From NCBI GenBank assembly GCA_001599755.1, contig BCHX01000001.1, positions 3,100,001 to 3,164,000 on the forward strand: a stretch of 64,000 bases of DNA, read 5' to 3'. The position numbers and the translations under genes are program-made. The number at the start of each line of letters is the position of its first letter. Position 1 is the stretch's first letter. Below are positions 1-11,057 of this stretch, in pieces. This stretch comes from Gliomastix tumulicola (taxonomy: Eukaryota; Ascomycota; Sordariomycetes; Hypocreales; Bionectriaceae). The notes below the pieces were generated by a model that searched no databases, was not told where the DNA came from, and saw only the letters and a list, made by a program, of their open reading frames with translations.

Positions 1-1
1 G

Positions 2-277
2 CAACCTGGCCTTAGTAAGTACATCGTCAGGGAGCGCAACCAGCTGGTGCTGCGACATCTCGAGCACACCGGGCAGTCCACCGCGAAGCAGGTCCAGGAG
101 ACGGCGAAGCAGTGGTGGGCCAGGGAGATTGAGGCCTCGGTGCAGTGGCTGGAGGAGAGGGGCAGGGGTATGAGGGACGGGACTTGGAAGGAGAACCGCT
201 ATGAACGACCTTCCCTCAAGCAGGTCCTTGCCGAGCTTGAGACATACTATCGAGAGATAGGAGGCGCGTCGGCTTGA
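2..277 (+). CDS. 3' end of an unrecognised gene (partial)
   Basis: The frame is open from the left window edge to a TGA at 275-277, giving the last 91 residues of a protein that starts outside the window. The tail is helical and charged, rich in Glu, Arg, Lys and Gln, with two Trp-containing stretches (KQWWAREIE, QWLEERGRG). No ATG occurs early in the frame, so this is read as a C-terminus and not as a separate small gene. I do not recognise the family and see no catalytic motif. Whether an intron boundary lies near the left edge cannot be judged. Confidence 0.5.
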   Translation, partial: QPGLSKYIVRERNQLVLRHLEHTGQSTAKQVQETAKQWWAREIEASVQWLEERGRGMRDGTWKENRYERPSLKQVLAELETYYREIGGASA

Positions 278-879
278 GGAGATAGTCATCTTTAATTCAG
301 CACGAAGGGGGTTAACATGTTTTTTTCTTTTGGATGGATTGAAGCAAAGTATGTATTAAACCAAGGCAACATCAGGGCGGAGTATCAATACGAGTTGTTC
401 TGTTCTTTTTTTCCTACAGTAGCATCACTATGTCGACCGTACTTTGTGGGATGGACGGCTTCATCATCCATGCCCGGCTGGTCCTGATCCCAGCACAAGT
501 AAAGTAGCAGCAGCATAGCACAGTAGTGGTTCGTCGTTGGATAATGAGACTGTCTTATAATCTATAGAGAAGCTTCCATTCTGTGACAAGTCCGCGCCCA
601 GCCAGTGGGCAGCTAAAAGAAAAGAAAAGAAAAAAAGAGAGAAAATTTCACCTGAGTGATACAATCTGGATGATACATGTTCTATGCGGATCGCTGGCTG
701 AAATGCTATCATGTGTAGAAAAGAATAAAAGAGGGTGGGAGAGAGAAAGAAAGAAAGAAAGAAATGAGGAAGAAAATGAGACAGAGAAGAAGGGGAAATT
801 TGGGATCATGCTATCTATAGTACTACTAGTACTTAGATACCGGGGCCTGCCCTCTAGATTTGGGATACTTCCTCGACGC
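278..879. other. intergenic, between convergent genes
   Basis: This 602-base stretch separates the 3' ends of two converging genes. It contains A/G-rich tracts (about 605-650 and 730-800) and T-rich runs that fit 3' UTR and polyadenylation sequence. No convincing coding frame is seen. Confidence 0.5.
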
Positions 880-2235
880 TCAAGATGGCGCGAACCTCGT
901 CGTGCGCAGCCTCCGGAGCAGAGAACGGAACTTGTCCACGTACGAGAGGGGAGCGCCGTGGATGCTGATGCGTTCGAGCGCGGCCTCCAGCCTGTGGACA
1001 AACTGGCTCGTCGCCACGGGTATGACCTCAAGGACGTCGATGACGAAGCTCTGGTCACGGTCGCCAACGAGGCGCAGGTACAGGTTGCGATCCCGGCGGG
1101 ACTGGCCGGAGCCCGGCATGTCGATATTTCGCGCCACGACGGCCTCGAGGATGTGGACGAGTGTCGATGCCGCAGAGATAGCCGCCGATTGGAGGAGGGG
1201 GCAGTCCCGGCGGAAGATGATGGCTCTGATCGTGCTGACGGAGCCGAGGATGTGGCTTGCAGCCCAGGCGACATCGGAGGGCGTCTCGAGAGACCACCTG
1301 TCGTCACTAGGCGAGGACACAAACAGGTCGAGATCCCGGAGTACTCGATCGACTCGCTGGCCGAGCTTTCGGAATGGATCCTTGATGGGATCCGTCGAGC
1401 GCGCCTGGGATAGCAGCTGGTGGAAGAAGTGGTTGTCCTCAATGAGGGCGTTGAAGACCGCTCGGTCGAGGTCACTGGGCAGCTCCTCATCAGGCCGCGC
1501 AAAGATGTCAGAACGAAGGTCATCGGGTGACATCGAGTGGTAGGGGGCAAGAAGCTCGCGGGCCTCGAGCACCCGAGTGGGATCCGCACTGGCCTCGTAG
1601 CCGGTCTCCGGATCTATGAGCGGGCAGTGAAGTCTCGGGGCAAGGACGTCCAGGTGGTAGTCGGCGATTGCTGAGAAGGGATCGCCCATCTCCTCCGCAT
1701 ATCCGTTGGACATCATAGTGAGCTCCCGTTCCTCATCGTGGTCGCAGAGCGTCTCCTTGAGCAGCTGATCCAGCAGCCACAGTAGATGAGGGCAGGGCTC
1801 GGTGACGTCCTTCCCGCCCATGCTTGTCTGAGCTCGGCATGAGCAGCTGAGCCGGGGACCATCACTGCCCGGAGCTCGAATCCGGATAGAGCGCGTGACC
1901 AGCTCCTTCATCTGAAAAGCGTACGTCTCGTTGATGCGCCGGCAGTGCTCCAGTGCGATGAGGGGTGGCTCCCTGAAGGTATCTGCTACTGAAGCCCTGG
2001 TCTCGTCTGGGAGCTTCTCGAGGCTATACAAGAGGTTGGTTGGAGAGCGCACAACAGAGGGGCTCTCCTCTGTATCGTAATCCGTCATGGCCGAGTCGCT
2101 CTCGAAATCTGATTCGGTACCACCGCCCTCGACGGGCTCTGGAGTAGCCGCAGCCTCCATGGCACGGGCCTTTGACCTGGTGATGGGAGGCATGGCGGAG
2201 GAGGATGTCTTGATCCTCAAGGCTGGATCAGACAT
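880..2235 (-). CDS. SWIM-like zinc-finger protein
   Basis: A single-exon frame of 451 residues starts at the ATG at 2235. The frame runs open to 2289, but only a TTG lies there. The first 65 residues are disordered, Ser/Glu/Asp-rich and contain a basic patch (TRSKAR). A CxC...CxH pattern follows at C131, C133, C148 and H150, continuing as PHLLWLLDQL. This matches the SWIM zinc-finger signature CxCx(n)CxH and its typical downstream helix. Known SWIM domains occur in MuDR-type transposases, plant FAR1 proteins and the recombination factors Sws1/Shu2, where they bind DNA or proteins. The rest (residues 160-451) is helical and has no motif I know, so a role in recombination or chromatin is only a guess. 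The next gene on the same strand starts over 2 kb upstream. Confidence 0.65.
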   Translation of the reverse strand: MSDPALRIKTSSSAMPPITRSKARAMEAAATPEPVEGGGTESDFESDSAMTDYDTEESPSVVRSPTNLLYSLEKLPDETRASVADTFREPPLIALEHCRRINETYAFQMKELVTRSIRIRAPGSDGPRLSCSCRAQTSMGGKDVTEPCPHLLWLLDQLLKETLCDHDEERELTMMSNGYAEEMGDPFSAIADYHLDVLAPRLHCPLIDPETGYEASADPTRVLEARELLAPYHSMSPDDLRSDIFARPDEELPSDLDRAVFNALIEDNHFFHQLLSQARSTDPIKDPFRKLGQRVDRVLRDLDLFVSSPSDDRWSLETPSDVAWAASHILGSVSTIRAIIFRRDCPLLQSAAISAASTLVHILEAVVARNIDMPGSGQSRRDRNLYLRLVGDRDQSFVIDVLEVIPVATSQFVHRLEAALERISIHGAPLSYVDKFRSLLRRLRTTRFAPS

Positions 2236-4467
2236 GAAGCCGGAGGTAGAAGGCGAAGGCGAAGGGGTAAAGAGAGGAACAGATGGCAAGGTCAGGTGAC
2301 AGACATTGGCATGGGAGTCTCTGCTGGACGAGGGAAAGACCAGAGCAGAGGGTCATGAGAGTCTTATATGGCGTTCACCGAGAACCTACCTCTGCGCTGT
2401 CCGGCAATGGCGCAAACGAGCCATTGGAGACTAGTAGGCTTGAGGATGCAAGTTGGTTTGAACACCGGCATGTCTACTTCAAGCAATCGAGCACCAAATG
2501 AGTAAAAAACTGAGCAAGCCTGGCCCTGGGAACGTCGTTGAAGCCGGGCTGCCACTGCGCGCGCTGGACGGTGATGGTCGCCTCTGGTGTGGTGTGGATT
2601 AGAGGCTGTAGGCCGGGCCGCCAGAACTGGCCGCATGGCCGCAGAATAGGCCGGCCTTGGGGAGGCATTGTTCTTCCATCCTCGGGGGCTCCATCCACGC
2701 CCGAGGAGAGGGATGGGAAGAAGGCTGCTGTTAGTGTCGTAGCCGATGGCCTACCCATTGACTAACACACTTGCCGACGGGCTTTGTTCTTTGTCGTCTC
2801 CGGCTGTCTGGTTTGTGGCTGTGACTCTGATGTCCGAGGTCATGATGACTGGGAGTCGACTTCACGGGCACGCTGTGCGGTTGGGCACTTCCCTAAGGCA
2901 CCTATTTTTGCTAGGCAGGATGACTGGACGGTGTGGCACTTGATGTCATCAGATGATAGGGCGTAGCCAGAGAAGGCCTTGCTTGAGGTTGTGATGTGGT
3001 GCAAGCAGGTTTTGTTCGTGTTGGTAGTCCGCGACAATCTCGGTTGGATGATGCACTCGTGAGGTTCAGTCACTGAGTTCCTTCCTGATTGTCCTCCCCC
3101 AGCCGTGCCTTCCATTTCCTTCCTGAGCTCCAGGGCACCAAAATAGTAACTGTCCCCCCCGCAAGCTCCCCAACTTTGGCCTGACCAGGCCGCCGCAGAG
3201 GACGCTGGAAGGCCCTGCCATCCACTGAGGCCCGGCCGCTCTACAGCGCTCCAGCGGCATCTCGATAGCCCCTCCAGGGCGCTGTCCACTGCATCGCAAC
3301 AGTGAGTGCGCCCACTGAAGAGCACTGCCTCTGGCCTCCTCCATCCCCGCTCCACCAGGCCGGCCCATTCTGGCGGCCGGCCTCCTCCACAAGCACATTC
3401 ACCCACAACTGGGCGTTTTGGCTGTCAAAAGACACGAGGCGTTCTCGCCGTTTGGCTTATGATTACATATCTTCGCCGTTCTAGAGTCCTTCGCCGTTCA
3501 ACCTTTCCCAAACCTCCGGGTCGTGAGAAAATGCCTAGCAGTACCAGACCTCTCCGCAATCAGTGTGCTGCTGGCACCACCAGAAATAGCCCGCCCACAG
3601 GGCAAAACTACACGTGCTACCACACACATCATACGGGATATCCGCGAGGCAGTGCCATGACTTCACCATTTGACAGCAGATAGACTTGATGGCCTTGTCT
3701 TCAGTTTCCACCTGCAGCAAAATACCAGCCGAGCGAGTTACTCATCTGACACAGGAGAAGTTGCGAATAGGCGCAGCCGGGAAGTTTTAATCAAGCTCAC
3801 ATGTTGAGTCACCAGTCAAGATAGTATGCAAAGAGGAGTTAACAGAGTTGTTTCAGGTAAGAACGCAGGCGAAGTCTTCTCTGCAACCGTCCAGGTTAGG
3901 TTCCTTATTTCTCTGCATGGTGGCAGCTACGCGCACTTCAAGAAGAAGAACAATCCCCCCTTTGACAGCGCATCCCAATCCCTGATCACGAGCCCCTACA
4001 CGAAGAAAAAAAATTCATCATAACTTGTCGTTACGTCACTAGAAGACGGACTTCGTAGTGATTTGATAAAAACCCATTCCACCCCTCGAACGAGCACAAC
4101 AGAAAAATCAAAACCAAAATATCATACTTTCGATGGGGCCGCTCGAGAAAGGGGAGGTTGGCGATAGCGTCGACCGTGGCTGTCTGCCTTACACAAGGAC
4201 AGGACAATTTCGCTCAATTTGGGGGGTCGACGCTTGTTGTACATTGCTGCTTCACGCAACGGCTTGCGCAGTCATCATAGGACCGTCTGCGAAGCGAACC
4301 TCTCGGGGAGGTGAATGGCCAGCCGTGAGAGTGCCGGGCTGGTGCTGGCTCTTTCGCAGTATCGTCTTCGGGTCTGATCGCGCAGACTTGGTGGAGGACA
4401 AAGACCGGCCTGCGGACGGGGAGGACGAAGTCCCCCTTCGCAGGGCGTCAACAGGCCGGTCGGATTG
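2236..4467. other. intergenic, upstream of the SWIM-like gene
   Basis: A 2.2-kb stretch lies between the start of the SWIM-like gene and the 3' end of SF3B6, both on the minus strand. Several frames of 60-190 codons run through it on both strands, but their composition is erratic and they lack motifs. A CACGTG E-box lies at 3611-3616. The part nearest SF3B6 (about 3950-4130) is A-rich. I see no gene here. Confidence 0.4.
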
Positions 4468-5266
4468 TCAATCGATACCGTGTTGCTTCTTCAACTGCGC
4501 TAAAGTTTCCCGACGGGCAGCCAGGTCCTCTTTTGACTTAGCCATCTTCTCTGGCTGGTGGTATAGAACTGCGATCAAGGTTAGGATTGGCATGCATCGA
4601 GGAAGAGGATAGGACAAGCGTCGCCATACCAACGAGATAACGGTTCTGGAAGTTGAAACCGTTTAGTTTGTCACAGGCCTGCTTTGCATCCATGACATCC
4701 TCGTAGACGACAAAGGCGGTTCCTTTGGTGTTGTTCGCGATGCCCTGGCGGACTTGTCTAAAAAGATTGGTGTCAGTAAGGTGACATGGCGGAATAGGAC
4801 GTTGAACCATGTCCGCATTGGATCGGTAGGACGTACCGGATAGGGCCGAACTTTCCGAAGAGGTCGAAGAGCTCTTCTGGAGTAACGTTGTAGCTATCGT
4901 GATTTGCATCAGTAATCGTGTCACGTTGATGTTTCGGCCTCGGCCTCGGCGATGGCGATGGAAAATATTCGTACCTCAAGTTCTTTACGAACAGAGCTCT
5001 GTAATCAGACAGCGAGTTAGTAGGTGAAGAAGACAATAAAGGACATAAATTCATATAGAGAGGTCCATGTTATCGCGCACGACGTGCAAGGCAGTGTCGT
5101 GTGCCTCGAACGGGCGGAGACCCGACCGTGTCGTTCTTTGACATGTAGAACCGAGATGGCCGGGGTCGGGATCGGCCAGGTGACCATAGCCGGGCGTAGA
5201 GAGAAGGGAGAGAGATCTGACGCACCGATTGACTTCTGGGGCTAATTTCCCGCCGCGACTACTCAT
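4468..5266 (-). CDS. SF3B6: splicing factor 3B subunit 6 (p14), five exons
   Basis: Exons are 5226-5266, 4975-4998, 4837-4893, 4630-4757 and 4468-4568, all with GT-AG borders, giving 116 residues. Human p14 has 125. The protein is a single RRM. The RNP2-like strand ALFVKNLSY spans exons 2-3 and the RNP1 region is KGTAFVVYED. The N-terminus SSRGGKLAPEVNR and the C-terminal tail ending KKQHGID are typical of the family. p14 sits in the SF3b part of U2 snRNP, binds SF3B1 and contacts the branch-point adenosine. The second exon is only 24 bases long. No single frame shows the gene, since it is cut into five pieces in under 800 bases. Reading phase closes across all junctions (351 bases in total). 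Confidence 0.93.
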
Positions 5267-6278
5267 ATCTTGGATACTGGTGACGAGATGACGATGGGAA
5301 TCGACGTTCGATAGGGCGACGCTGATAGACGAACGGGCGTTGGGATGCGAAGGAGGCAGGAGATTGAACGGAGCAGAGAATGTAATGGATGGGCGAACGC
5401 AGTGGAAACAGCAGGATGGGGGGACGACCGCAAGTGGTTGCAAGCCTCTGGTGGGGCAGTGGAGACCGCCCTTGCGCTGCCATTGGTTGTCACAATGCAC
5501 GTGACCGAATAAGGCGTCAGTCGGAGCAACCTGGTGATTGACGTGATGGCCTGATTAGGTTTCCAGTTGCTTCCGTCTCGGTGTTTTTGGCACATTCACA
5601 TAATGTATGATTGAACAAGGCTTCAATACAGTTTGCAATGGTAACTACATACTTACTAAGTAAGTAGTAGTAGGCAGGTAGGCGATCACTTTTTGCGTGT
5701 GGTTGGTTTCCGGGGACGTGCTCAAACCGGCAAGGTCAGACAATGAAAGGCGGGCGGGCAGGTACTACCTTGCATTTGCACTTGACCAGCTGGGAAAGGT
5801 GACTACGACTCCGGGTCGCACCTGCCCTGGCATGTTACCTTAGGTCGCAATGAAGTCATTAAGGCACAATGTTGAAGCTGAAGATTAACAGCAATTTTAT
5901 CATCACGTCCCTATCCAGTGGCAGTGCTCGAAGCCATTTCATTTGAGAACGCGTCTGTCTCCGCAGTTCATGAGGCGGTTCCAGAACATTGAATCGGCTC
6001 GGCTTACGCTAGGCTAGGCTCGGAAATATGTCGAGTCCAATGATTGCTCGACGTGCCTCAGGGTTTCCTGTGCCTGATCGCCAGCATGCTGTGTTACGAT
6101 CTGTCAGAGACTCGGGGTTTAGGCTGCCACTTCACCCATTTCTCACTCGGCTGTTTTTTTGGCAAAACTCACACTAAATCATTCGACGCCAACTTCACGT
6201 CAGAAATGCTCCAGTACGACCGCCTCGGCCTGGTGCTTGGGAAGCTAGGGCGAAGACAATCACGGTGAATTGGCCAAG
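5267..6278. promoter_or_regulatory. shared divergent promoter region, SF3B6 and MBD4-like gene
   Basis: This 1.0-kb stretch lies between two divergent starts. It holds a CACGTGAC E-box at about 5498-5505 and a CCATTGG (inverted CCAAT) at about 5480. In front of the MBD4-like gene a stop codon at 6246 closes the frame, so no upstream in-frame ATG exists. No coding region is supported here. Confidence 0.35.
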
Positions 6279-7832
6279 ATGGCGTCCGAGGCCCTTTTTG
6301 CATTCGACGTTCCCGATGAAGCGAGAGGGTTCCTCGCTGGTATCATTGCTGATGGCCGCATCCCACTGGAGGAAGAGGTCAGGATCCGCGATGCACGGCT
6401 GTTGGCTGAGGCTCAGGACTTCAACGCCCTCATGCACTGCGCCGCGTCGATCCATCGTTCACGCGTCATTGATGCATCGGATCTCGAGGGGAACGACATG
6501 CTCACCTCGGTGTGGCGCATCATGCAGGGAACCACCGATGAGTTGAACTTGAACCCTTGGAAAGAGACGGACCGTTGGATAGCTCAAGCGAGGCGTCTTG
6601 AACAAGAAGCAGCGGCGTTCTCGCGATATCTACGACCCGCCACGGTCCCATCAATCTCGCCTGGCACTAGAGGGCTCTCAGATTCCAGGCCGAGGGCCTC
6701 CAAGAGGAAAAGGGAAGCAACTGTGGTCACCTCGCACTACTGGTGCCCAACAAGTTGTCCCCGGCCTGCACCCGGGATCACGACGTCATCCGGGGTTGAT
6801 GATTTAAGCAAGGCCTCCAGACAGCCTGGGTCACTACGCTCGCCTCCTTGGCTAAACATTCAACCCCGGCTTGCAAGTGAATGCGAGACTACAACGACCA
6901 CCCAGCCTCCTGAGGCTACTCAAAGCCCAGCAGCTGGCAAGCTGTTGCCCGGAAAGAAATTTGGCAACCATTCGCCTTATTTTGCCTCAAGGCTTCCATC
7001 ACCAGTGCAAATTGGCAAAGCAAAGCGGCCCCCTCCTGGGACAATCTCTTGCATCCCCTTTCCCCCGCTCAGCTCTGCTTCCTTTGGCCTAGTCCAAGAG
7101 AGGTTCGCACGTGAGCCATTTTGGTTGCTTGTGGCTATCACCTTTCTCATCCGAACCAAGGGAACGGCTGCAGTACCAGTCTTCCTTACTCTGAAAGACA
7201 GATTCCCAACGCCCGAGGCCATTGCAGACGCAGCCAACTCCCAGGAAATCTTAGATCTAATACGCCACCTAGGCCTCGCCAAGAACAGATTGGGTATCCT
7301 ACAAAAGTACGCGCAATTGTTCATCGACAAGCCACCACGAGCAGGGACTGTCTACCGGGTCCGAAACTATGACTCAAGAGACGTGGACATGTCTCTGGTA
7401 AATATCATGGGCTCACCCGCGACAGATCTCGAATCACCAAAAGCGATGCCAGGGACAGAGGATCAAGACCACCCTGAGGCCTGGGAGATAGGGCACATGA
7501 CACAGGGGAAGTACGCCATCGACAGTTGGCGCATCTTCTGCCGCGACGAGCTCCTAGGGCGCGCCGAGGACTGGAAAGGCACTGGAAGAGGACCGGGGTT
7601 TCAGCCAGAATGGATGAGGGTGATGCCAGACGACAAAGAGCTTCGTGCGTACTTGCGCTGGATGTGGATGGGTGAGGGCTGGGAATGGGATCCTCTGACG
7701 GGGGAGAAGAAGCCTCTGCGAGAAGAGATGCAGAGGGCTGTGAACGAAGGCAGGGTTGAGTACGACGATGGGGGAGGGCTGAGGATCATCCCGGGAGGCG
7801 TTGCTGCGGTGCCTCAGTCGTCTGAGACATGA
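6279..7832 (+). CDS. MBD4-like HhH-GPD DNA glycosylase
   Basis: A single-exon gene of 517 residues starts at ATG 6279; an in-frame stop lies at 6246. The C-terminal domain (about residues 268-500) matches the MBD4/DME-like glycosylase fold. It begins with LVQERFAREPFWLLVAITFL, followed by a second helical half (IRHLGLAKNR) and the catalytic helix around YAIDSWRIFCRDE. D415 is the expected catalytic aspartate, equivalent to the Asp of the NDSYRIFC motif in human MBD4. Family members remove T or U from G:T and G:U mismatches formed by deamination of (methyl)cytosine and so start base excision repair. The first 260 residues are poorly conserved and disordered, with a basic patch near ASKRKRE. 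No methyl-CpG-binding domain is visible, as in plant homologues. The gene is predicted nuclear. Homology is clear by eye, but substrate preference is inferred. Confidence 0.82.
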   Translation: MASEALFAFDVPDEARGFLAGIIADGRIPLEEEVRIRDARLLAEAQDFNALMHCAASIHRSRVIDASDLEGNDMLTSVWRIMQGTTDELNLNPWKETDRWIAQARRLEQEAAAFSRYLRPATVPSISPGTRGLSDSRPRASKRKREATVVTSHYWCPTSCPRPAPGITTSSGVDDLSKASRQPGSLRSPPWLNIQPRLASECETTTTTQPPEATQSPAAGKLLPGKKFGNHSPYFASRLPSPVQIGKAKRPPPGTISCIPFPPLSSASFGLVQERFAREPFWLLVAITFLIRTKGTAAVPVFLTLKDRFPTPEAIADAANSQEILDLIRHLGLAKNRLGILQKYAQLFIDKPPRAGTVYRVRNYDSRDVDMSLVNIMGSPATDLESPKAMPGTEDQDHPEAWEIGHMTQGKYAIDSWRIFCRDELLGRAEDWKGTGRGPGFQPEWMRVMPDDKELRAYLRWMWMGEGWEWDPLTGEKKPLREEMQRAVNEGRVEYDDGGGLRIIPGGVAAVPQSSET

Positions 7833-8956
7833 CGGGGAGTGATATTGGTGTCCAGCTTCCTACCAAGAGACTCGGTCAGAAATCTGACCCTGCTGTGCCG
7901 TGGCGTGATGTATGCTACAAGAATGTGCCTCCCTTGAGTGGGTTGGTCCGGCATTTAGAGCAATATTGGTGCAGCCACAACGGTCTCACTCAGCAGGTGC
8001 TAGTGCTAGTTCATCACGTATCTACCGGCACCAGCCAGCTCCCCCCACCGAGCATGCTGTCATTTCCCTCCCTCGAGATGATCCTCAGAGGAGCCGAGCA
8101 AAAGCTGAGTTGCCTCAACGATCACTCTCTTAGCCCTGATAGGGCAATGTGTAAGGGGGTTACCTGTGGCATGTACCCTGCAGCTAACTGGACGCGGCAA
8201 GTGACCAAGTGTCGTGCATGTACTTGTACCTGGACTGCCCTTCCTGCCAAACACGGGCAAGAAAAGCGGGGACCTCGGTCATGAATCCATCACGGACTTT
8301 GGAAAGGACACAGTTTACAAGTGCGTCACCAGTACAGGGACTGCTGTCCTAATTATAGTGGTTGAATACAGGGCCGGAGGTCAGTGGTGATGTTTTTTAA
8401 GTCCTCTGAGTCGACCGCAGCATCAGAACCAGAGTCATCTCATCATCCTCAATTGGAGTGGCTCAGCGTCTCAGGGACTGTCAGAAGTAACCTCTGTCCT
8501 TTTTTCCAACCCATTCTGAACTTGGGAAGCTTTGACGGTTTCCCTCGCAACCCTCTTTTTTACCCTCTCGAGGTTCTTTCTCCCTGCCCCTTGACACCAA
8601 TCTTCCAGAACTGCCCTTTTTTGCTCCGCAGCGAACCGCCGCCAGCCTCTTTGACCTCCCACCCCACTTCTATTCAATCCCCCCAACCATCGGCCAGCCA
8701 ATTCAGAGTTTCTCTTTTCCTCTCTCTCTCTCCCCGCCTCATTGACCGAATCCTTGAAGAAAGAGAAGGACAAGAACCTTGCCAGGCTGGCCTGAGCGAC
8801 CGAGAGCGATTCGACCGTCAGCTTTTCCGACCACCACTCCTCGCCTGCCTCACTCACGACGTGCTCCAACTGGTAACTCCGGCCCCTTCGAAGGAGACTC
8901 GAAAAGGACAGCAACGCACATACCTACACGCACAACACAACAACCACAAGGAAATC
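7833..8956. other. intergenic and long leader of the Erv29 gene
   Basis: This 1.1-kb stretch follows the glycosylase stop. The part from about 8570 to 8720 is strongly C/T-rich (runs of TCTCTCTC), typical of fungal core promoters and 5' leaders. A frame at 8384-9121 crosses the Erv29 start in a different frame. It is Ser/Pro-rich and leader-like, so I do not call it a gene. Confidence 0.45.
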
Positions 8957-10137
8957 ATGTCGCAGCGTGGACCTTCTGGCTACGGCCTCTCGGGAGGGCC
9001 GTCATCGTACGGCGGCAGCTCGTCTGAGCAGCAGGACGGCGGCGTGCTCGACCAGCTCCGCCCTTACACCAGCAAGGTCGAGGATCTCCTGGACACCTTC
9101 AGTGAGCCCGTGAAGCCGTGAGTGACGAGGTTTCCCCACCACCACCGTGGCATGCGAGAGTCGGCCAATTGACGTCTGGAAATGCGCTGTCTAGGTACCT
9201 CCCCGCGATTGGGCGATTCCTCATCGTCGTGACCTTCCTCGAGGATGCCCTGCGCATTATCACCCAGTGGAACGACCAGCTCCTGTACCTGCGAGATTAT
9301 AGAAACAGTCAGACTCTCCCCCCCTCCCCCCCTCTCCCCCTAATCCCTCCCTTGCTGTCCATTTCCCAGGGTGATCCGAAGCGGCCTCTGCGCATTTGCT
9401 GACCCGTCCTTTTTCGTTACAGTTCCCACGGGCATCACGCACCTCTTCCTCTTCCTCAACGTCGTCGTCATGGCGGCCTGCTCGACGCTCGTCATCATCC
9501 GGAAACACTCCGACTACGCCGTCGCGGGCCTCATGGGCGTCGTCGTGACGCAGGCCCTCGGCTACGGCCTCATCTTCGACCTCAACTTCTTCCTGCGCAA
9601 CCTGTCCGTCATCGGCGGCCTCCTCATGGTGCTCTCGGACTCGTGGGTGCGCAAGACCAAGGCCTTTGCGGGCCTGCCGCAGATCGACGAGAAGGACCGC
9701 AAGATGTACTTCCAGCTCGCGGGCCGCGTCCTGCTCATCTTCCTCTTTGTCGGCTTCGTCTTCAGCGGCAAGTGGTCCATCTGGCGCGTGGCCGTGTCCG
9801 TCATCGGGGCGGGCGCCTGCGTCATGGTCGTTGTCGGCTTCAAGGCCAAGTTCAGCGCCATCCTGCTGGTGGTGATCCTCAGCATCTTCAACCTCATTGT
9901 GAACAACTTCTGGACTGTATGTTGCGCCCTACTGAAACTCCCAGAATGCATCTCCCCAAGCTGTCATTGCCACCTGCTAACAAAATAACTCTGTTATAGC
10001 TCCACGAGCGCCATCCTCACAAGGACTTTGCCAAGTACGACTTCTTCCAGATCCTGTCCATCGTGGGCGGTCTCCTGCTCCTGGTCAACAGCGGCCCCGG
10101 CCAGTTCAGCATCGACGAGAAGAAGAAGGTCTACTAG
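8957..10137 (+). CDS. erv29: ER cargo receptor Erv29/SURF4
   Basis: Exons are 8957-9117, 9195-9307, 9423-9916 and 10000-10137, giving 301 residues (yeast Erv29 has 310). A polar Gly/Ser-rich N-terminus is followed by the family helix block YLPAIGRFLIVVTFLEDALR and several hydrophobic membrane segments, including ITHLFLFLNVVV, LLIFLFVGFVFSG, and VVILSIFNLIVNNFW. The protein ends in KKVY, a dilysine KKxx signal for COPI retrieval to the ER. Erv29/SURF4 loads soluble secretory cargo into COPII vesicles and cycles between ER and Golgi. The exon 2 donor reads GTCAGA, off consensus, but the junction restores RNIPTG in frame as in relatives. Start choice follows the ATG that gives the standard N-terminus. 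Confidence 0.93.
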
Positions 10138-11057
10138 ACGCCAGCGTTGTGTGACTGTGCCGGGCCTCCGCCCCAAGACTGTAACGACGTTCAGCACAGA
10201 CGAAGACAATGATGACTACGAAAGAAAAAAACCACCTCTTTTTTTTTGAAACAAAAAGCAAATCGGGAGCAACAAGGCCTACAAGGGGGGCGGGGGGGAG
10301 GTTGAAGAAACACGGCCATTACTGTCTTGCTTCAGCTTCAGTCTTGCCTCTCAGCAGAACTGTCCAGTGCGAGGTTCAGGGGCCTGCTCTATATATACGT
10401 TTATATACCTTGGCCGCGGGCAGATTCAGATTTAGGAAGGGGGATCTCTGCAAAGGATAGGGGGAAGTGTGATGGAAGCAAGGCCGGGCATCGGTACGGC
10501 TGGACACATTTGGGGTTGTGGGTTCACTGGAGGCTTTTTGGGAATAGGAAATGCTTTGACTACAATTTTTTACAATGTTCAAATTCCATGCTGAAGAGAC
10601 ACAGTATCTGTTATCTCGAAGCTGATCTACACGGCAACAACAAAGCAGCAAAGAACCGCCACCCTCACGTGACGCTAGTTGGTGGAGTTTCAGCATGAAA
10701 GTTGCTTCTCAACTCCAAACAGTGAGCTTCATGAGCCCCCTTTTTTGCCATATCACGAACACTTTGATGCCGTTGTGAAGCGGTTACCCTGTCTTTGTCA
10801 ATTTTCCCCTCTTTTCTGGGTATTGATTTACAAATTTTGATATCATTGCAAGCTTCGCCATGTTTTCTTTATCTTGATTTTCTAGATAGACCTCCCTCCC
10901 CTCCCCGCCCCTTTTTCGTGTTATACAAGGGAAGTGGCGATAGATAGATAGAGGGGTCACATATCAGATATCCAAGAGCCACACACCACAACTCTGCAGA
11001 TATCTGATCTACCTCTCTGCCTCTCTCTCTCTCTCTCCCCTTGGGGAATAGTCCACC
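10138..11057. other. intergenic, promoter of the HeLo-pseudokinase gene
   Basis: The 920-base stretch includes the Erv29 3' UTR and the promoter of the next gene. It holds a TCACGTGAC E-box at about 10665-10673, T-rich runs near 10740-10870 and a CT-repeat tract at about 11012-11040 just before the ATG. No gene is seen. Confidence 0.4.

Noticed and set aside
648..1589. 313-codon minus-strand frame overlapping the SWIM-like gene
   Set aside because: It is out of frame with the SWIM-like gene on the same strand, has shadow-like Ser/Arg composition and no motif.
4133..4612. 159-codon plus-strand frame
   Set aside because: It runs antisense over the last exon of SF3B6, whose splicing is fully consistent.
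8384..9121. 245-codon plus-strand frame before Erv29
   Set aside because: It lies mostly in the CT-rich leader and then reads Erv29 exon 1 up to its donor. The part before the Erv29 ATG has no family resemblance.
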